A DNA stretch of 64,000 nt, from NCBI RefSeq assembly GCF_022321485.1, contig NZ_JAKOGG010000001.1:186001-250000 (forward strand). The letters are read 5' to 3'. The first letter of the stretch is position 1; every line of letters starts with the position of its first letter. Origin of the DNA: Shewanella electrica (GTDB lineage: Bacteria > Pseudomonadota > Gammaproteobacteria > Enterobacterales > Shewanellaceae). Positions 7,357-15,418 of this stretch are shown in pieces. Under the pieces are notes generated by a model. It searched no databases and was not told the origin of the DNA. It saw only the letters and a program-made list of their open reading frames with translations. The position numbers were made by a program, and so were the translations under genes.

Positions 7357-8640
7357 ATGAACAGTTCCGAACCTAGCCCTTCCAGCGCTGTCAGTGCAAC
7401 TGCAGATTCTGTTGCTGCTGACAGCGAAAGTTACGCCGGTATCGAGAAAGGTACCCAAGCGTTTAAAAATGCCAGTATCTCTCTATTCCTCGCCGGTTTT
7501 TCTAGCTTCTCCCTCATCTATTGTGTGCAGCCGTTATTGCCCGATCTGTCCAGCAGTTTTGGGGTCACCCCAGCAGAAAGTTCACTAGCACTGTCGGTAA
7601 CCACTGGCTGCTTAGCCATTGCCATTGTGCTGGCTGGCGCGTTCTCGCAAGCGCTCGGCCGTAAAGGGCTGATGTTCTGCTCAATGGCGGCTGCGGCGGT
7701 GTTGAACTGCTTAGTGGCAATTTCCCCCGAGTGGCATGGGGTGTTATTTGGCCGTGCGTTGGAAGGGATTGTGCTAGGCGGTGTGCCAGCGGTGGCGATG
7801 GCATGGCTGGCAGAAGAGATTGCGCCAAAAGATCTCGGTAAGGCGATGGGGCTGTATGTCGGCGGAACCGCCTTTGGCGCCATGATGGGCCGCGTGGCCA
7901 TGGGTTTATTAACTGAGTTCGCCTCATGGCGAGTGGCGATGGGCGTGCTGGGTTTGTTGTGCTTAATCTCGGCAATTGGTTTTTGGTACTTGTTGCCTGA
8001 GTCGCGCAACTTTGTTCGTAAACCCGGGTTGAACTTAGGTTTTCATATCGCATCGTGGAAAAGTCATCTGCGTAATCCGCGCTTGATCAAGTTGTATGCC
8101 GTGGGTTTTATGTTGATCAGTATCTTTGTCACCCTGTTTAACTACACCACTTTCCGGTTGTCGGCTGAACCGTTTGGCTTTAACCAAACCCAAGTAAGTA
8201 TGATTTTCTTGGCGTTCGCTTTTGGCATTGTGTCGTCGTCCATGGCGGGTAACTTAGCCGATAAATTTGGTCGCACTAAACTGCTGTTTGCTGCCTTTAT
8301 TCTGATGCTGACCGGCGCTTTGCTCACGCTATTTGGCGCTATCGCCATGATTGTCTGCGGTGTGGCGTTAATTACGACGGGGTTCTTTGTTGGTCACTCT
8401 GCTGCCAGTAGTTCGGTGGGGGCACATGCTAAAAAGGCTAAAGGCCATGCATCATCACTGTACTTGCTGTTTTATTACATGGGTTCCAGTATTTCTGGCA
8501 CCGTCGGTGGCTGGTTTTGGCAACACGGCGGTTGGTCATCGGTGGTGATGTTTACTGGTAGTTACGCTTTGGCGGGATTGTTATTGCTGTATGTGAGTGT
8601 CTGGCGTGAGAAACATGCCGCGCAAGGACAAGCTTTTTAA
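7357..8640 (+). CDS. MFS transporter, YnfM-like
   Basis: A 427-aa major facilitator with about 12 hydrophobic segments, preceded by a Ser/Ala-rich cytosolic N-terminus of about 35 residues. Family features include the YCVQPLLPDLS start of TM1, an LGRKGLM loop between TM2 and TM3, and the repeated LADKFGRTKLL loop in the second half. It resembles the E. coli YnfM group of drug or arabinose-efflux-like carriers. The substrate is unknown. It is divergent from a LysR gene and ends at a bidirectional terminator shared with the luciferase-like gene. No strong ribosome site precedes ATG 7357. Confidence 0.85.
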   Translation: MNSSEPSPSSAVSATADSVAADSESYAGIEKGTQAFKNASISLFLAGFSSFSLIYCVQPLLPDLSSSFGVTPAESSLALSVTTGCLAIAIVLAGAFSQALGRKGLMFCSMAAAAVLNCLVAISPEWHGVLFGRALEGIVLGGVPAVAMAWLAEEIAPKDLGKAMGLYVGGTAFGAMMGRVAMGLLTEFASWRVAMGVLGLLCLISAIGFWYLLPESRNFVRKPGLNLGFHIASWKSHLRNPRLIKLYAVGFMLISIFVTLFNYTTFRLSAEPFGFNQTQVSMIFLAFAFGIVSSSMAGNLADKFGRTKLLFAAFILMLTGALLTLFGAIAMIVCGVALITTGFFVGHSAASSSVGAHAKKAKGHASSLYLLFYYMGSSISGTVGGWFWQHGGWSSVVMFTGSYALAGLLLLYVSVWREKHAAQGQAF

Positions 8641-8673
8641 CCTAGTAAGATGACTGCGCCGCAACGTAAGTCA

Positions 8674-8703
8674 CAACAGCAGCCCCTTCTGGGGCTGTTG
8701 TTG
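8674..8703. terminator. Bidirectional terminator
   Basis: A stem of about 13 bp (CAACAGCAGCCCC with GGGGCTGTTGTTG, one G-T pair) around a TTCT loop, between the convergent MFS and luciferase-like genes. The T-tract is weak on both sides. Confidence 0.65.
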
Positions 8704-8712
8704 TTTATGCGG

Positions 8713-9729
8713 TTATTTGGCGGTTGCGGTAGTGTGAACGTCCGCGTTGATGTCTTGCATCACTTGTGCACCGATAGCGAAGGATTCGAAGCGGGCGGCA
8801 GGATCGGTAATCGGGCCATTAAACATCAACTCGTTGACCTCAGTTTCTGCCAATAACGCTTCAATACCGGCTCGAATTTTCTGCGGTCCACCGACCAATG
8901 AGCGGCGTAAGGTCCGTTCCATCGCATTAAGTTCAAACGACTCATAACCTGTCAGTGGTTGGCGTGGGAGCGGGATTTTCCCCGGCGTACCGCGATATAA
9001 CTGCAAAAATTGCTGCTGCAACGAGGTAAACAGATATTCCGCTTGGCGGGTGTCATCGGCGGCAATCAGGTTAACGCAAAGCATAGTGTATGGCGCAGGG
9101 CATTGCGCTGATGGGGTAAATTGCTCGCGATAGATACGCAGTGCTTGTAGCAACATATCTGGCGCAAAGTGTGCGGCAAAGGCAAACGGTAGCCCCATCT
9201 GTGCGGCCAATTGTGCGCTATATAAGCTGGAGCCTAACAACCACAAGGGAACATGCAGCCCTTGGCCGGGGACGGCGTTGACGCTGCGTTGTTGGTCATC
9301 AAAATAGTGTTGTAGTTCCTGTACATCTTGCGGAAAGCTATCCACCGCTTGTTGTGGTTGGCGGCGCAATGCGCGCATGGTGACTTGGTCAGTGCCCGGC
9401 GCGCGGCCAAGGCCTAAATCAATGCGGTCACCAAACAGTGTGGCGAGCGTGCCAAACTGTTCGGCAATCACCAGCGGTGAATGGTTCGGCAGCATGATGC
9501 CGCCCGAACCGATGCGGATGGTGCTGGTGTTGTCACCGATATGGCACAGCAATACGGAAGTCGCTGCACTGGCAATGCCTGCCATGTTGTGGTGCTCTGC
9601 CAGCCAATAGCGACGGTAGCCAAGCGACTCTGCCAGTTGTGCCAGTTGCACTGAATTTTCAAATGAAACTGCTGGGGTACTGCCTTCGACAACTGGGGCA
9701 AGGTCGAGTACCGAGTAGGAAACTGTCAT
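8713..9729 (-). CDS. Luciferase-like flavin monooxygenase
   Basis: A 338-aa LLM-class flavin-dependent oxidoreductase of the bacterial luciferase superfamily, close in type to E. coli YhbW. The family blocks are visible: [11 protein letters not shown] at the start, [17 protein letters not shown] (the conserved active-site His region), [22 protein letters not shown], and [14 protein letters not shown]. It should use reduced FMN from a separate reductase; the substrate is unknown. It is monocistronic and convergent with the MFS gene. Its upstream side is a 780-nt non-coding stretch. Confidence 0.88.
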   Translation of the reverse strand: MTVSYSVLDLAPVVEGSTPAVSFENSVQLAQLAESLGYRRYWLAEHHNMAGIASAATSVLLCHIGDNTSTIRIGSGGIMLPNHSPLVIAEQFGTLATLFGDRIDLGLGRAPGTDQVTMRALRRQPQQAVDSFPQDVQELQHYFDDQQRSVNAVPGQGLHVPLWLLGSSLYSAQLAAQMGLPFAFAAHFAPDMLLQALRIYREQFTPSAQCPAPYTMLCVNLIAADDTRQAEYLFTSLQQQFLQLYRGTPGKIPLPRQPLTGYESFELNAMERTLRRSLVGGPQKIRAGIEALLAETEVNELMFNGPITDPAARFESFAIGAQVMQDINADVHTTATAK

Positions 9730-9869
9730 GAGACATCCATTTTAGTAAATCGTGAATTTACGATATCACAAAAAATCCGCGTCGATTTAGAGTGAGTCTC
9801 TATGGGTTATACCATTTTGATTGAAGAATAATTAATCATAAAAGATGGTTATTGATGCAGATTTGCAGT

Positions 9870-10037
9870 TAGGCTCACGTTTTGTGATGAAATAGTGAGC
9901 AGCTTAGGCGCAAACGGATTGCCGTGATAGCTGAAAGCCAACAATTAACGCTCGGTGAGCAGCTCTGCCACTGCCAGAAGAGTTCCTTTCATCACCGCCT
10001 AAACGTAGTTGCGCCCAGCTTGCTTAGTTGACTAAGC
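9870..10037 (+). other. Non-coding region with dense RNA-like helices
   Basis: The stretch 9730-10509 has no gene. This part contains several complementary segments: GCTCAC 9873-9878 with GTGAGC 9895-9900; TTAGGCG 9904-9910 with CGCCTAA 9996-10002; GGCGCAAACG 9907-9916 with CGTAGTTGCGCC 10004-10015 (2-nt bulge); CGGTGA 9953-9958 with TCACCG 9992-9997; and hairpin GCTTAG-TTGA-CTAAGC 10022-10037. Two helices share bases, so they are alternatives. It matches no riboswitch class I know. Strand is uncertain; one G-T pair favours plus. Confidence 0.3.
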
Positions 10038-10114
10038 GTCACCGGCTGAGTTTCGTTTATAACACGCCTGATGTGAACAAAAAACAAACACCTAAGGTCA
10101 GCAGCCGCTAGTCT

Positions 10115-10230
10115 ATCGCCATGAAGACGAATACTATACTCGGCGATGACGGCTGGCCGTGGTACTGTGACGACCGAGGTTGTGGCATGACGTTAATCCC
10201 ACCGTTGCCACGGTCGTGATGGCCGTTTTT
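10115..10230 (+). other. Long imperfect hairpin ending in a T-tract
   Basis: Nested complementary segments ACGGC 10149-10153 with GCCGT 10222-10226, ACGACCG 10170-10176 with CGGTCGT 10211-10217, and TGGC with GCCA inside, followed by TTTTT at 10226-10230. ATCGCC 10115-10120 also pairs with GGCGAT 10142-10147. It could be the 3' end of a transcript that includes the structured segment upstream. A 32-codon frame beginning at 10121 runs through it but has no ribosome site. Confidence 0.25.
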
Positions 10231-10471
10231 GCGTCACGGCAGAGCCAATTTTGCGGTAAAAATGTCGTGATTAATTCATCAGTGTTATGGTGGGGAAATA
10301 TAGTTACTTTATTGTTTTTAAATTAGAAAAATTATTAATCACCCTAAATTGACGCGGGGAGAACCCCTGAATAACAGCGGTTGTCACAATTTCGTAAATT
10401 AACAGCGTCTTTCTTAGGAAAAGTTAAAGTAACGGACGGCATCATGCATTAGTATTGGCGACTTGCTTCCG

Positions 10472-10477
10472 TATAAT
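10472..10477 (+). promoter_or_regulatory. Probable popT promoter -10
   Basis: TCCGTATAATTTG contains a perfect TATAAT with an upstream TCCG, about 33 nt before the GTG start of popT. No good -35 is seen at 17 nt (TTAGTA). Confidence 0.45.
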
Positions 10478-10509
10478 TTGCTACAGATTGAGTGATTCAA
10501 GGATATAAG

Positions 10510-11433
10510 GTGCAATACTTATTAACCTATTTTAAAGGGCTTGCCATGGGCGCGGCCGATGTTGTGCCAGGGGTATCGGGTGGAACGATTGCTTTTATTA
10601 CCGGTATCTATGACACCTTACTGGAAAGCATTCGCCGTATTAATCCGACGTTGTGGAGCCTATACCGCCAGCAAGGATTTAAGGCGGTGTTAACCCATAT
10701 CAACGCCGGTTTTTTAGTGAGTCTGTTTGCCGGTATTATCACCAGCATTTTAACCTTAGCTAAATTGATCTCTTGGCTGCTAGTCAACCATCCCATCCCC
10801 GTTTGGTCGTTCTTCTTTGGTCTGATTATCATCTCGGCGGTGCACATGATGCGGCAGGTGCAGGGGCGCGTAACCATAGCCCGTATGTTGATCTTTGCCG
10901 TTGGAGTGCTGGTTGCTTGGGGCATTACTGTAGTGTCGCCTGTCAATGTGGAAGCCAGCTATCTCAATATCTTCTTGGGGGGCGCGGTGGCGATTTGCGC
11001 CATGATCCTACCGGGGATTTCCGGTAGCTTTATTCTGCTGTTAATCGGCTTATATCCGGCCGTATTGGCGGCGGCGAAAAACCTGCAAATCGACATTTTG
11101 CTGTGTTTTGCTGCTGGCGCGTTGATCGGTATTTTGAGCTTTAGCCATCTGTTATCGATGCTATTGAAGCGTTATCGCGATGCCACGCTGATCTTCCTCA
11201 TTGGCTTAATGCTCGGCACTCTTGGCAAAATCTGGCCATGGAAACAAACGCTGACTTGGCGGACTAACTCCCACGGTGAGCAAGTGCCACTGCTGCAGCA
11301 GAATCTGTCTCCGATGGAGTTTGAGCATATTACTGGTCACTCCCACCAGCTGTGGTTGGCATTGATTTATGCCTGTGCCGCCATCGTACTGGTGCTGGCG
11401 TTGGAATATATTGGGCAGAGGAAGAAGGTTTAA
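10510..11433 (+). CDS. popT: DUF368 / PopT undecaprenyl-phosphate transporter
   Basis: A 307-aa polytopic inner-membrane protein of the DUF368 family. The hallmark is visible: GLAMGAADVVPGVSGGTIAFITGIY at the N-terminus, and a second copy, MILPGISGSFILLLIGLY, in the middle, giving two pseudo-symmetric halves with re-entrant hairpins. The family (PopT) is known to recycle undecaprenyl phosphate across the membrane for cell-wall and polysaccharide synthesis. I chose GTG 10510 because AAGGA lies 6-7 nt upstream; the GTG at 10492 has no ribosome site. It is monocistronic, followed by tandem repeats and a terminator. Confidence 0.88.
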   Translation: MQYLLTYFKGLAMGAADVVPGVSGGTIAFITGIYDTLLESIRRINPTLWSLYRQQGFKAVLTHINAGFLVSLFAGIITSILTLAKLISWLLVNHPIPVWSFFFGLIIISAVHMMRQVQGRVTIARMLIFAVGVLVAWGITVVSPVNVEASYLNIFLGGAVAICAMILPGISGSFILLLIGLYPAVLAAAKNLQIDILLCFAAGALIGILSFSHLLSMLLKRYRDATLIFLIGLMLGTLGKIWPWKQTLTWRTNSHGEQVPLLQQNLSPMEFEHITGHSHQLWLALIYACAAIVLVLALEYIGQRKKV

Positions 11434-11439
11434 TAAGCT

Positions 11440-11560
11440 ACGAGTTACGAGCGAAAGCTATAAGCTTTAAGCTGTAAGAGAGAAGTGAAAAGCGAAAAAG
11501 CGATAAGCTATAAGCTATAAGCTATAAGCCTTAAGCTGTAAGCGAGAGGCGAAGAACGAA
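11440..11560 (+). repeat. Tandem AAGCTATAAGCT-type repeats
   Basis: Low-complexity intergenic repeats built from AAGCTATAAGCT, TTAAGCTGTAAG and GAAAAGCGAA words. A unit of about 60 bp (AGCTATAAGCTTTAAGCTGTAAGAGAG...) occurs twice with divergence, and AAGCTAT is reiterated three times between the copies. It lies between popT and its terminator. No coding potential. Confidence 0.7.
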
Positions 11561-11585
11561 AAGCACCTGCGGGTGCTTTTTTTGT
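11559..11585 (+). terminator. Terminator after popT
   Basis: Stem AAAGCACC / GGGTGCTTT with a TGC loop, followed by a run of T from 11577 to 11583. Confidence 0.8.
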
Positions 11586-11600
11586 GTGCAGAAAAAATAT

Positions 11601-11643
11601 TTGTACAAAAAATTGATCCTTGTACAACTTTGTGCCGTAATTA
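11601..11643 (+). promoter_or_regulatory. MerR-type promoter with TTGTACAA operators
   Basis: Two identical palindromes TTGTACAA lie at 11601-11608 and 11620-11627, and a near-copy TTATACAA at 11652-11659. A -35 TTGATC (11613-11618) and -10 TAATTA (11638-11643) are 19 bp apart, the overlong spacer typical of MerR-regulated promoters, and the second palindrome lies inside it. The operon's own MerR gene makes autoregulation likely. Confidence 0.5.
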
Positions 11644-11670
11644 CTACAAAGTTATACAAGGAGCAGATAA

Positions 11671-12630
11671 ATGTACAAGTTTGATCCACAGCAGATCCGT
11701 CTTGGTGTCAGCAGCTGTTTGCTCGGTGAAAAGGTGCGTTTTGATGGCGGCCATAAGCAATCGGCTTATTGTCAATCCGAGCTAAAACCCCATTTTGAAT
11801 TTGTACCGATCTGCCCCGAGATGGCGATTGGGCTTAGCTCGCCACGTAAAGCGATTCGCTTGGTGCGCGAGCCTGATCAGCAGATCAGAATTAAAACGGT
11901 GGATGAGGTGATAGACCTCACCGACAAGATGCAGCAGTTCAGTGCTGAAAAAGTGGAGCAGCTGAGCTTTCTCAGCGGCTACATCGTCTGCGCCAAGTCG
12001 CCCAGTTGCGGTATGGAGCGAGTCACTGTGTATAAGGCGGGCAGCAACAATGGCACCAAAGAGGGCGTTGGTTTGTACACCCAAGCCTTGATGCAACGTT
12101 GGCCCGAATTGCCGGTGGAAGAGGAAGGGCGGTTGCACGATCTGGTGATCCGCGAGAACTTTTTCACCCGCGTTTATGCCCATCACGATTGGCATCGCCT
12201 ACTGCACAGCGGCCTGACGCATCATAAACTGATGCAGTTTCATGCGCGCTATAAGTACCTGCTACTGGCGCATTCGCCAGCGCATTATCGCCAACTTGGG
12301 CCTTTGGTCGCCCGTTCAAGCAGCGATTTGGACGAGGTTGCCCAGCAATATTTCCAACTTTTTATGGCTGCGCTACGTCACAAGGCCAGCCGTAAAAATC
12401 ACACCAGTGCGCTGCAGCACATTCAAGGTTATTTCAAACGTAGCCTGAGCAAAACGCAAAAGGCGGAGCTGACGCAAACCATCATGGATTATCGCAACGG
12501 TATTAAGCCGTTGATTGCACCATTGACCTTGATTAACCACTACTTATCGGAGCACCCAACACCGTATATCGCCGAGCAGGTGTATCTCAATCCCCATCCA
12601 CAGGAGTTAAAACTGCGTTATGGTTACTGA
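11671..12630 (+). CDS. TudS-like DUF523 + DUF1722 protein
   Basis: A 319-aa fusion. The N-terminal DUF523 part (about 8-155) has SSCLLG (C16), ICPEMAIGLSSPR (C48) and KSPSCGMERV (C113), three cysteines that fit the [4Fe-4S] ligands of TudS thiouracil desulfidases. The C-terminal DUF1722 part (about 185-310, YbgA-like) contains HSPAHYRQLGPLVA. In E. coli ybgA is also next to photolyase. Members of the DUF523 family remove sulphur from thiolated pyrimidines; since 4-thiouridine absorbs near-UV, a light-damage role is plausible, but that is inference. ATG 11671 has AAGGAG at about 11658. First gene of the operon; it overlaps the MerR gene by 11 nt. Confidence 0.85.
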   Translation: MYKFDPQQIRLGVSSCLLGEKVRFDGGHKQSAYCQSELKPHFEFVPICPEMAIGLSSPRKAIRLVREPDQQIRIKTVDEVIDLTDKMQQFSAEKVEQLSFLSGYIVCAKSPSCGMERVTVYKAGSNNGTKEGVGLYTQALMQRWPELPVEEEGRLHDLVIRENFFTRVYAHHDWHRLLHSGLTHHKLMQFHARYKYLLLAHSPAHYRQLGPLVARSSSDLDEVAQQYFQLFMAALRHKASRKNHTSALQHIQGYFKRSLSKTQKAELTQTIMDYRNGIKPLIAPLTLINHYLSEHPTPYIAEQVYLNPHPQELKLRYGY

Positions 12631-13510
12631 AGTTGAATATAACCTCCCCATTGGCGAAGTGGCGCGGCTGACGGGGGTAAACCCAGTGACGCTGCGTGCT
12701 TGGCAGCGCCGTTTTGGGTTGGTAACGCCACAACGTACTCCCAAAGGGCATCGGCTCTACAGTGTTGAGCAGGTGGATGAAATCAAAGAGATCCTGCACT
12801 GGCTGGAGCAAGGGGTGGCGATCAGCCGCGTCAAACCGCTGCTCAAGCAAACAACGCCAGTGGTTACCACCGGCGAAGCAGATAGCGATTGGCAGCAACT
12901 GACCGAAGGACTAACCGATGCCGTGCTCGCACTCAAAGCGGTAACCGTGCGGCAGCGGCTAGATGAACTCACCAGCTTGTACCCGCTGCCGCTTTGCGGC
13001 GAGCAACTGCTGCAATGGTTAACGGCGTTAGATTCCAGTCTTGCCGAACGCGTGGACGGGCCACTGTTGCGCAGTTGGCTGCAGCAGCAGTTGCAGCATT
13101 ATTCAGCGCTGCGCTGTGAGTCAGTGTTGCGGCAAAAACATCGCAATTTGTTGCTGCTGAGTTTAGGTGAGCAGCCGGATTACCATCAGTGGCTGTGGCA
13201 GTTGGCGCTGCTGGCACAAAACATCGTGCCGCACAGTTTTAGCGTGGCTGACAATCTGGATGTGCTCAGTTTAGTCAGCGAGCGCTTACAGCCTTGTGCG
13301 GTATTGGCGCTACCCGCAGCGCGCACCCATCAAAGCACCTTGGAGCAGTTAGACCAACTAGCGCAAAAACTGGCACTGCCAGTGGCATTCGGCGGAGCAT
13401 ACGCGCCGCTGTTGCAGCAAGCGATGAGTGAATTACCGCGTTTAACCATTTTGGCAAGCGTTACGCAGTTGGCCGCTTGGCCAGCACCAGCAAAGGAGTT
13501 GCAACAATGA
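12620..13510 (+). CDS. MerR-family regulator with B12-binding-like domain
   Basis: A 296-aa regulator: MerR winged helix at 8-75 (IGEVARLTGVNPVTLRAWQRRFGL) and a C-terminal half with the shape of the cobalamin-binding fold of CarH/LitR proteins. The B12 loop D-x-H-x-x-G appears as D187-Y-H189-Q-W-L, so the axial histidine could remain but the glycine is lost. The W-x9-E-H motif that caps adenosylcobalamin in CarH is not visible. Family members repress light- or singlet-oxygen-induced genes; a MerR gene beside photolyase is implicated in the blue-light response in Vibrio cholerae. It starts within the 3' end of the preceding gene and overlaps phrB by 4 nt. Confidence 0.85.
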   Translation: MVTEVEYNLPIGEVARLTGVNPVTLRAWQRRFGLVTPQRTPKGHRLYSVEQVDEIKEILHWLEQGVAISRVKPLLKQTTPVVTTGEADSDWQQLTEGLTDAVLALKAVTVRQRLDELTSLYPLPLCGEQLLQWLTALDSSLAERVDGPLLRSWLQQQLQHYSALRCESVLRQKHRNLLLLSLGEQPDYHQWLWQLALLAQNIVPHSFSVADNLDVLSLVSERLQPCAVLALPAARTHQSTLEQLDQLAQKLALPVAFGGAYAPLLQQAMSELPRLTILASVTQLAAWPAPAKELQQ

Positions 13511-14949
13511 AACCATCTACTGCCCAGCAACACACAGTGTTTATCTGGTTTAGGCAAGATTTACGCATTACCGATAATCAAGCATTAACCGCGGCGGTGA
13601 AGATGGCGCGGCAGCAACAGTTGCGCTTGAAAGCGGTGTATATCGCCACACCAGAGCAGTGGCAGCAGCATGATGTTGGCCTCAAACAACTGGATTTTAT
13701 CCAGCGACATCTGCGCTGTTTACAGCAGGCGCTGGCGGCGTTAGGCATTGAACTGAGTTTGTGGCATTGCGACACCTTTGCCGATGTATTACCACTGTGG
13801 CAGCAGCAAGTTGCGCAACATAAAGCGGTGGCGATTTTTGCTGGCGCTGAGCCTGAAATTAACGAGCAACAGCGCGATCAAGCCCTGTTAGATGCAGGCT
13901 TACCGCTGAACCTTACCAACGAGCATTGCATTCTGGCACCCGGCACAGTGCGCAACCAAAGCGGCGAGATGTATCGGGTATTTACGCCTTTTTTTAAACG
14001 TTGGCGCGAGTTGGCCGCAGCCAAAGCTTTTGTGCCGTTACCACCGCCAGCACCGTTGGCGAGCGCTGTCAGTATCACTGCGCCGATCACCTTGCCAGTG
14101 GCTACGGGCAACAGTGAGCATTGGCGCGCCGGCGAAGGAGAGGCCAAACAACGGTTACAGCAATTTGTGCGGCAAGCGGCGGCAGAATATGCCGAGCAGC
14201 GTGACTTCCCCGCACTCGATGGCACCAGCAGTTTATCGCCTTATTTGGCTCTCGGTGTGATCAGTCCACGGCAATGTTTGGCAGCTTTATTAGCGCAGTT
14301 TCCTGACGCCATTGTCGATGACACCAGCCCGGCGCGCACATGGTTGGCTGAGCTGGTGTGGCGCGAATTTTACCGGCACCTGCTGGTGGCATTTCCGCAT
14401 TTATGTATGGGCGCTAGCTTTAATCCGCTCGGTGGGCAGATCCATTGGCGCCAAGCCGATGATGACTTTGCCGCCTGGTGCGAAGGCCGTACTGGTTACC
14501 CGATTGTGGATGCAGCCATGCGTCAGCTCAATCAAATCGGCTGGATGCACAATCGGCTACGGATGATTGTTGCCAGCTTTCTGACCAAGCATCTGCTGAT
14601 TGATTGGCGTCACGGCGAGCGTTGGTTTCGGCGGCAACTGCTGGATGGCGATTTGGCGGCCAACAATGGTGGCTGGCAGTGGTCGGCGGGAACTGGCTGC
14701 GATGCGCAACCCTATTTCCGCATCTTTAATCCGATGACCCAGAGTGAGAAGTTCGACCCTGATGCCAGCTTCATTCGTCAGTACGTGCCTGAGGTAGCAG
14801 ATTGGTCACTCAAACAGATCCATCATCCGCACAACCGCAGTGCTGCCGAGCTGTTTGCCGTAAGCGATTACCCACTTCCGATAGTGGAACACAGTGCCGC
14901 CAGAGCACGGGCGTTAGACCGCTTATCGGTATTGAAGAAAGCCAACTAA
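13507..14949 (+). CDS. phrB: Deoxyribodipyrimidine photolyase
   Basis: A 480-aa class I CPD photolyase that repairs cyclobutane pyrimidine dimers with blue light. N-terminal antenna domain with FRQDLRITDNQAL; C-terminal FAD domain with ARTWLAELVWREFYRHL, a GWMHNRLRMIVASFLTKHLL helix and NNGGWQWSAGTGCDAQPYFR, which carries FAD-binding and electron-transfer residues. I set the start at ATG 13507, where AAGGAG stands 9 nt upstream and the ATGA overlaps the MerR stop; an earlier in-frame start adds ten residues without support. Length matches E. coli PhrB (472 aa). Confidence 0.96.
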   Translation: MKPSTAQQHTVFIWFRQDLRITDNQALTAAVKMARQQQLRLKAVYIATPEQWQQHDVGLKQLDFIQRHLRCLQQALAALGIELSLWHCDTFADVLPLWQQQVAQHKAVAIFAGAEPEINEQQRDQALLDAGLPLNLTNEHCILAPGTVRNQSGEMYRVFTPFFKRWRELAAAKAFVPLPPPAPLASAVSITAPITLPVATGNSEHWRAGEGEAKQRLQQFVRQAAAEYAEQRDFPALDGTSSLSPYLALGVISPRQCLAALLAQFPDAIVDDTSPARTWLAELVWREFYRHLLVAFPHLCMGASFNPLGGQIHWRQADDDFAAWCEGRTGYPIVDAAMRQLNQIGWMHNRLRMIVASFLTKHLLIDWRHGERWFRRQLLDGDLAANNGGWQWSAGTGCDAQPYFRIFNPMTQSEKFDPDASFIRQYVPEVADWSLKQIHHPHNRSAAELFAVSDYPLPIVEHSAARARALDRLSVLKKAN

Positions 14950-14962
14950 CAAGGAGTCAGTG

Positions 14963-15418
14963 ATGGCGAATTTTTGTGGACAGGCTAGCGCCGAACAACA
15001 GCTACTGCTAGAGCAGTTTATTGCCATCTACCCTCAGTTGCGGGCAGATAACTTGGCGTTATTGGCGCAGATCTATGACGACGATATTCGGTTTCAAGAT
15101 CCATTACACCAGTTGCAAGGTCTGCGCGCGTTAACCGACTACTTTACCGGTCTGTACTGCAATATCACTGACATCCATTTTGATATTCAGCAGGTGCTGA
15201 TGACTGGCGCACAGGCGGCAATCACTTGGCGCATGAGCTTCGCTCATCCCAAACTGGCGCGCGGCAAATTGATTGCGGTGGATGGCATGAGCCATCTGAC
15301 ACTGGAGCACAAGATTATCTTCCATCGTGATTATTTCGATGTCGGTCAGATGTTGTATGAACAGTTGCCGCTGGTGGGCGGCATGGTGCGGTTAATCAAA
15401 CAGAGGGCGCAAACATGA
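14963..15418 (+). CDS. NTF2/SnoaL-like protein of the photolyase operon
   Basis: A 151-aa small alpha+beta protein of the nuclear transport factor 2 / SnoaL-like type (YPQLRADNLALLAQIYDDDIRFQDPLHQLQG, then HRDYFDVGQMLYEQLPLVGG). Such cones bind small hydrophobic ligands or have isomerase-like activity; the function here is unknown. It is regularly found between photolyase and an SDR in this operon type. ATG 14963 has AAGGAG 6 nt upstream (a GTG at 14960 is the alternative). Its stop overlaps the SDR start by 4 nt. Confidence 0.8.
   Translation: MANFCGQASAEQQLLLEQFIAIYPQLRADNLALLAQIYDDDIRFQDPLHQLQGLRALTDYFTGLYCNITDIHFDIQQVLMTGAQAAITWRMSFAHPKLARGKLIAVDGMSHLTLEHKIIFHRDYFDVGQMLYEQLPLVGGMVRLIKQRAQT

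Noticed and set aside
7518-8053. Two minus-strand frames of about 160 aa
   Set aside because: They are antisense to the MFS transporter, overlap each other, and have proline- and serine-rich composition typical of shadows.
9870-10230. Cobalamin, lysine, c-di-GMP or glycine riboswitch
   Set aside because: Core consensus strings of these classes are not found; only general helix potential remains.
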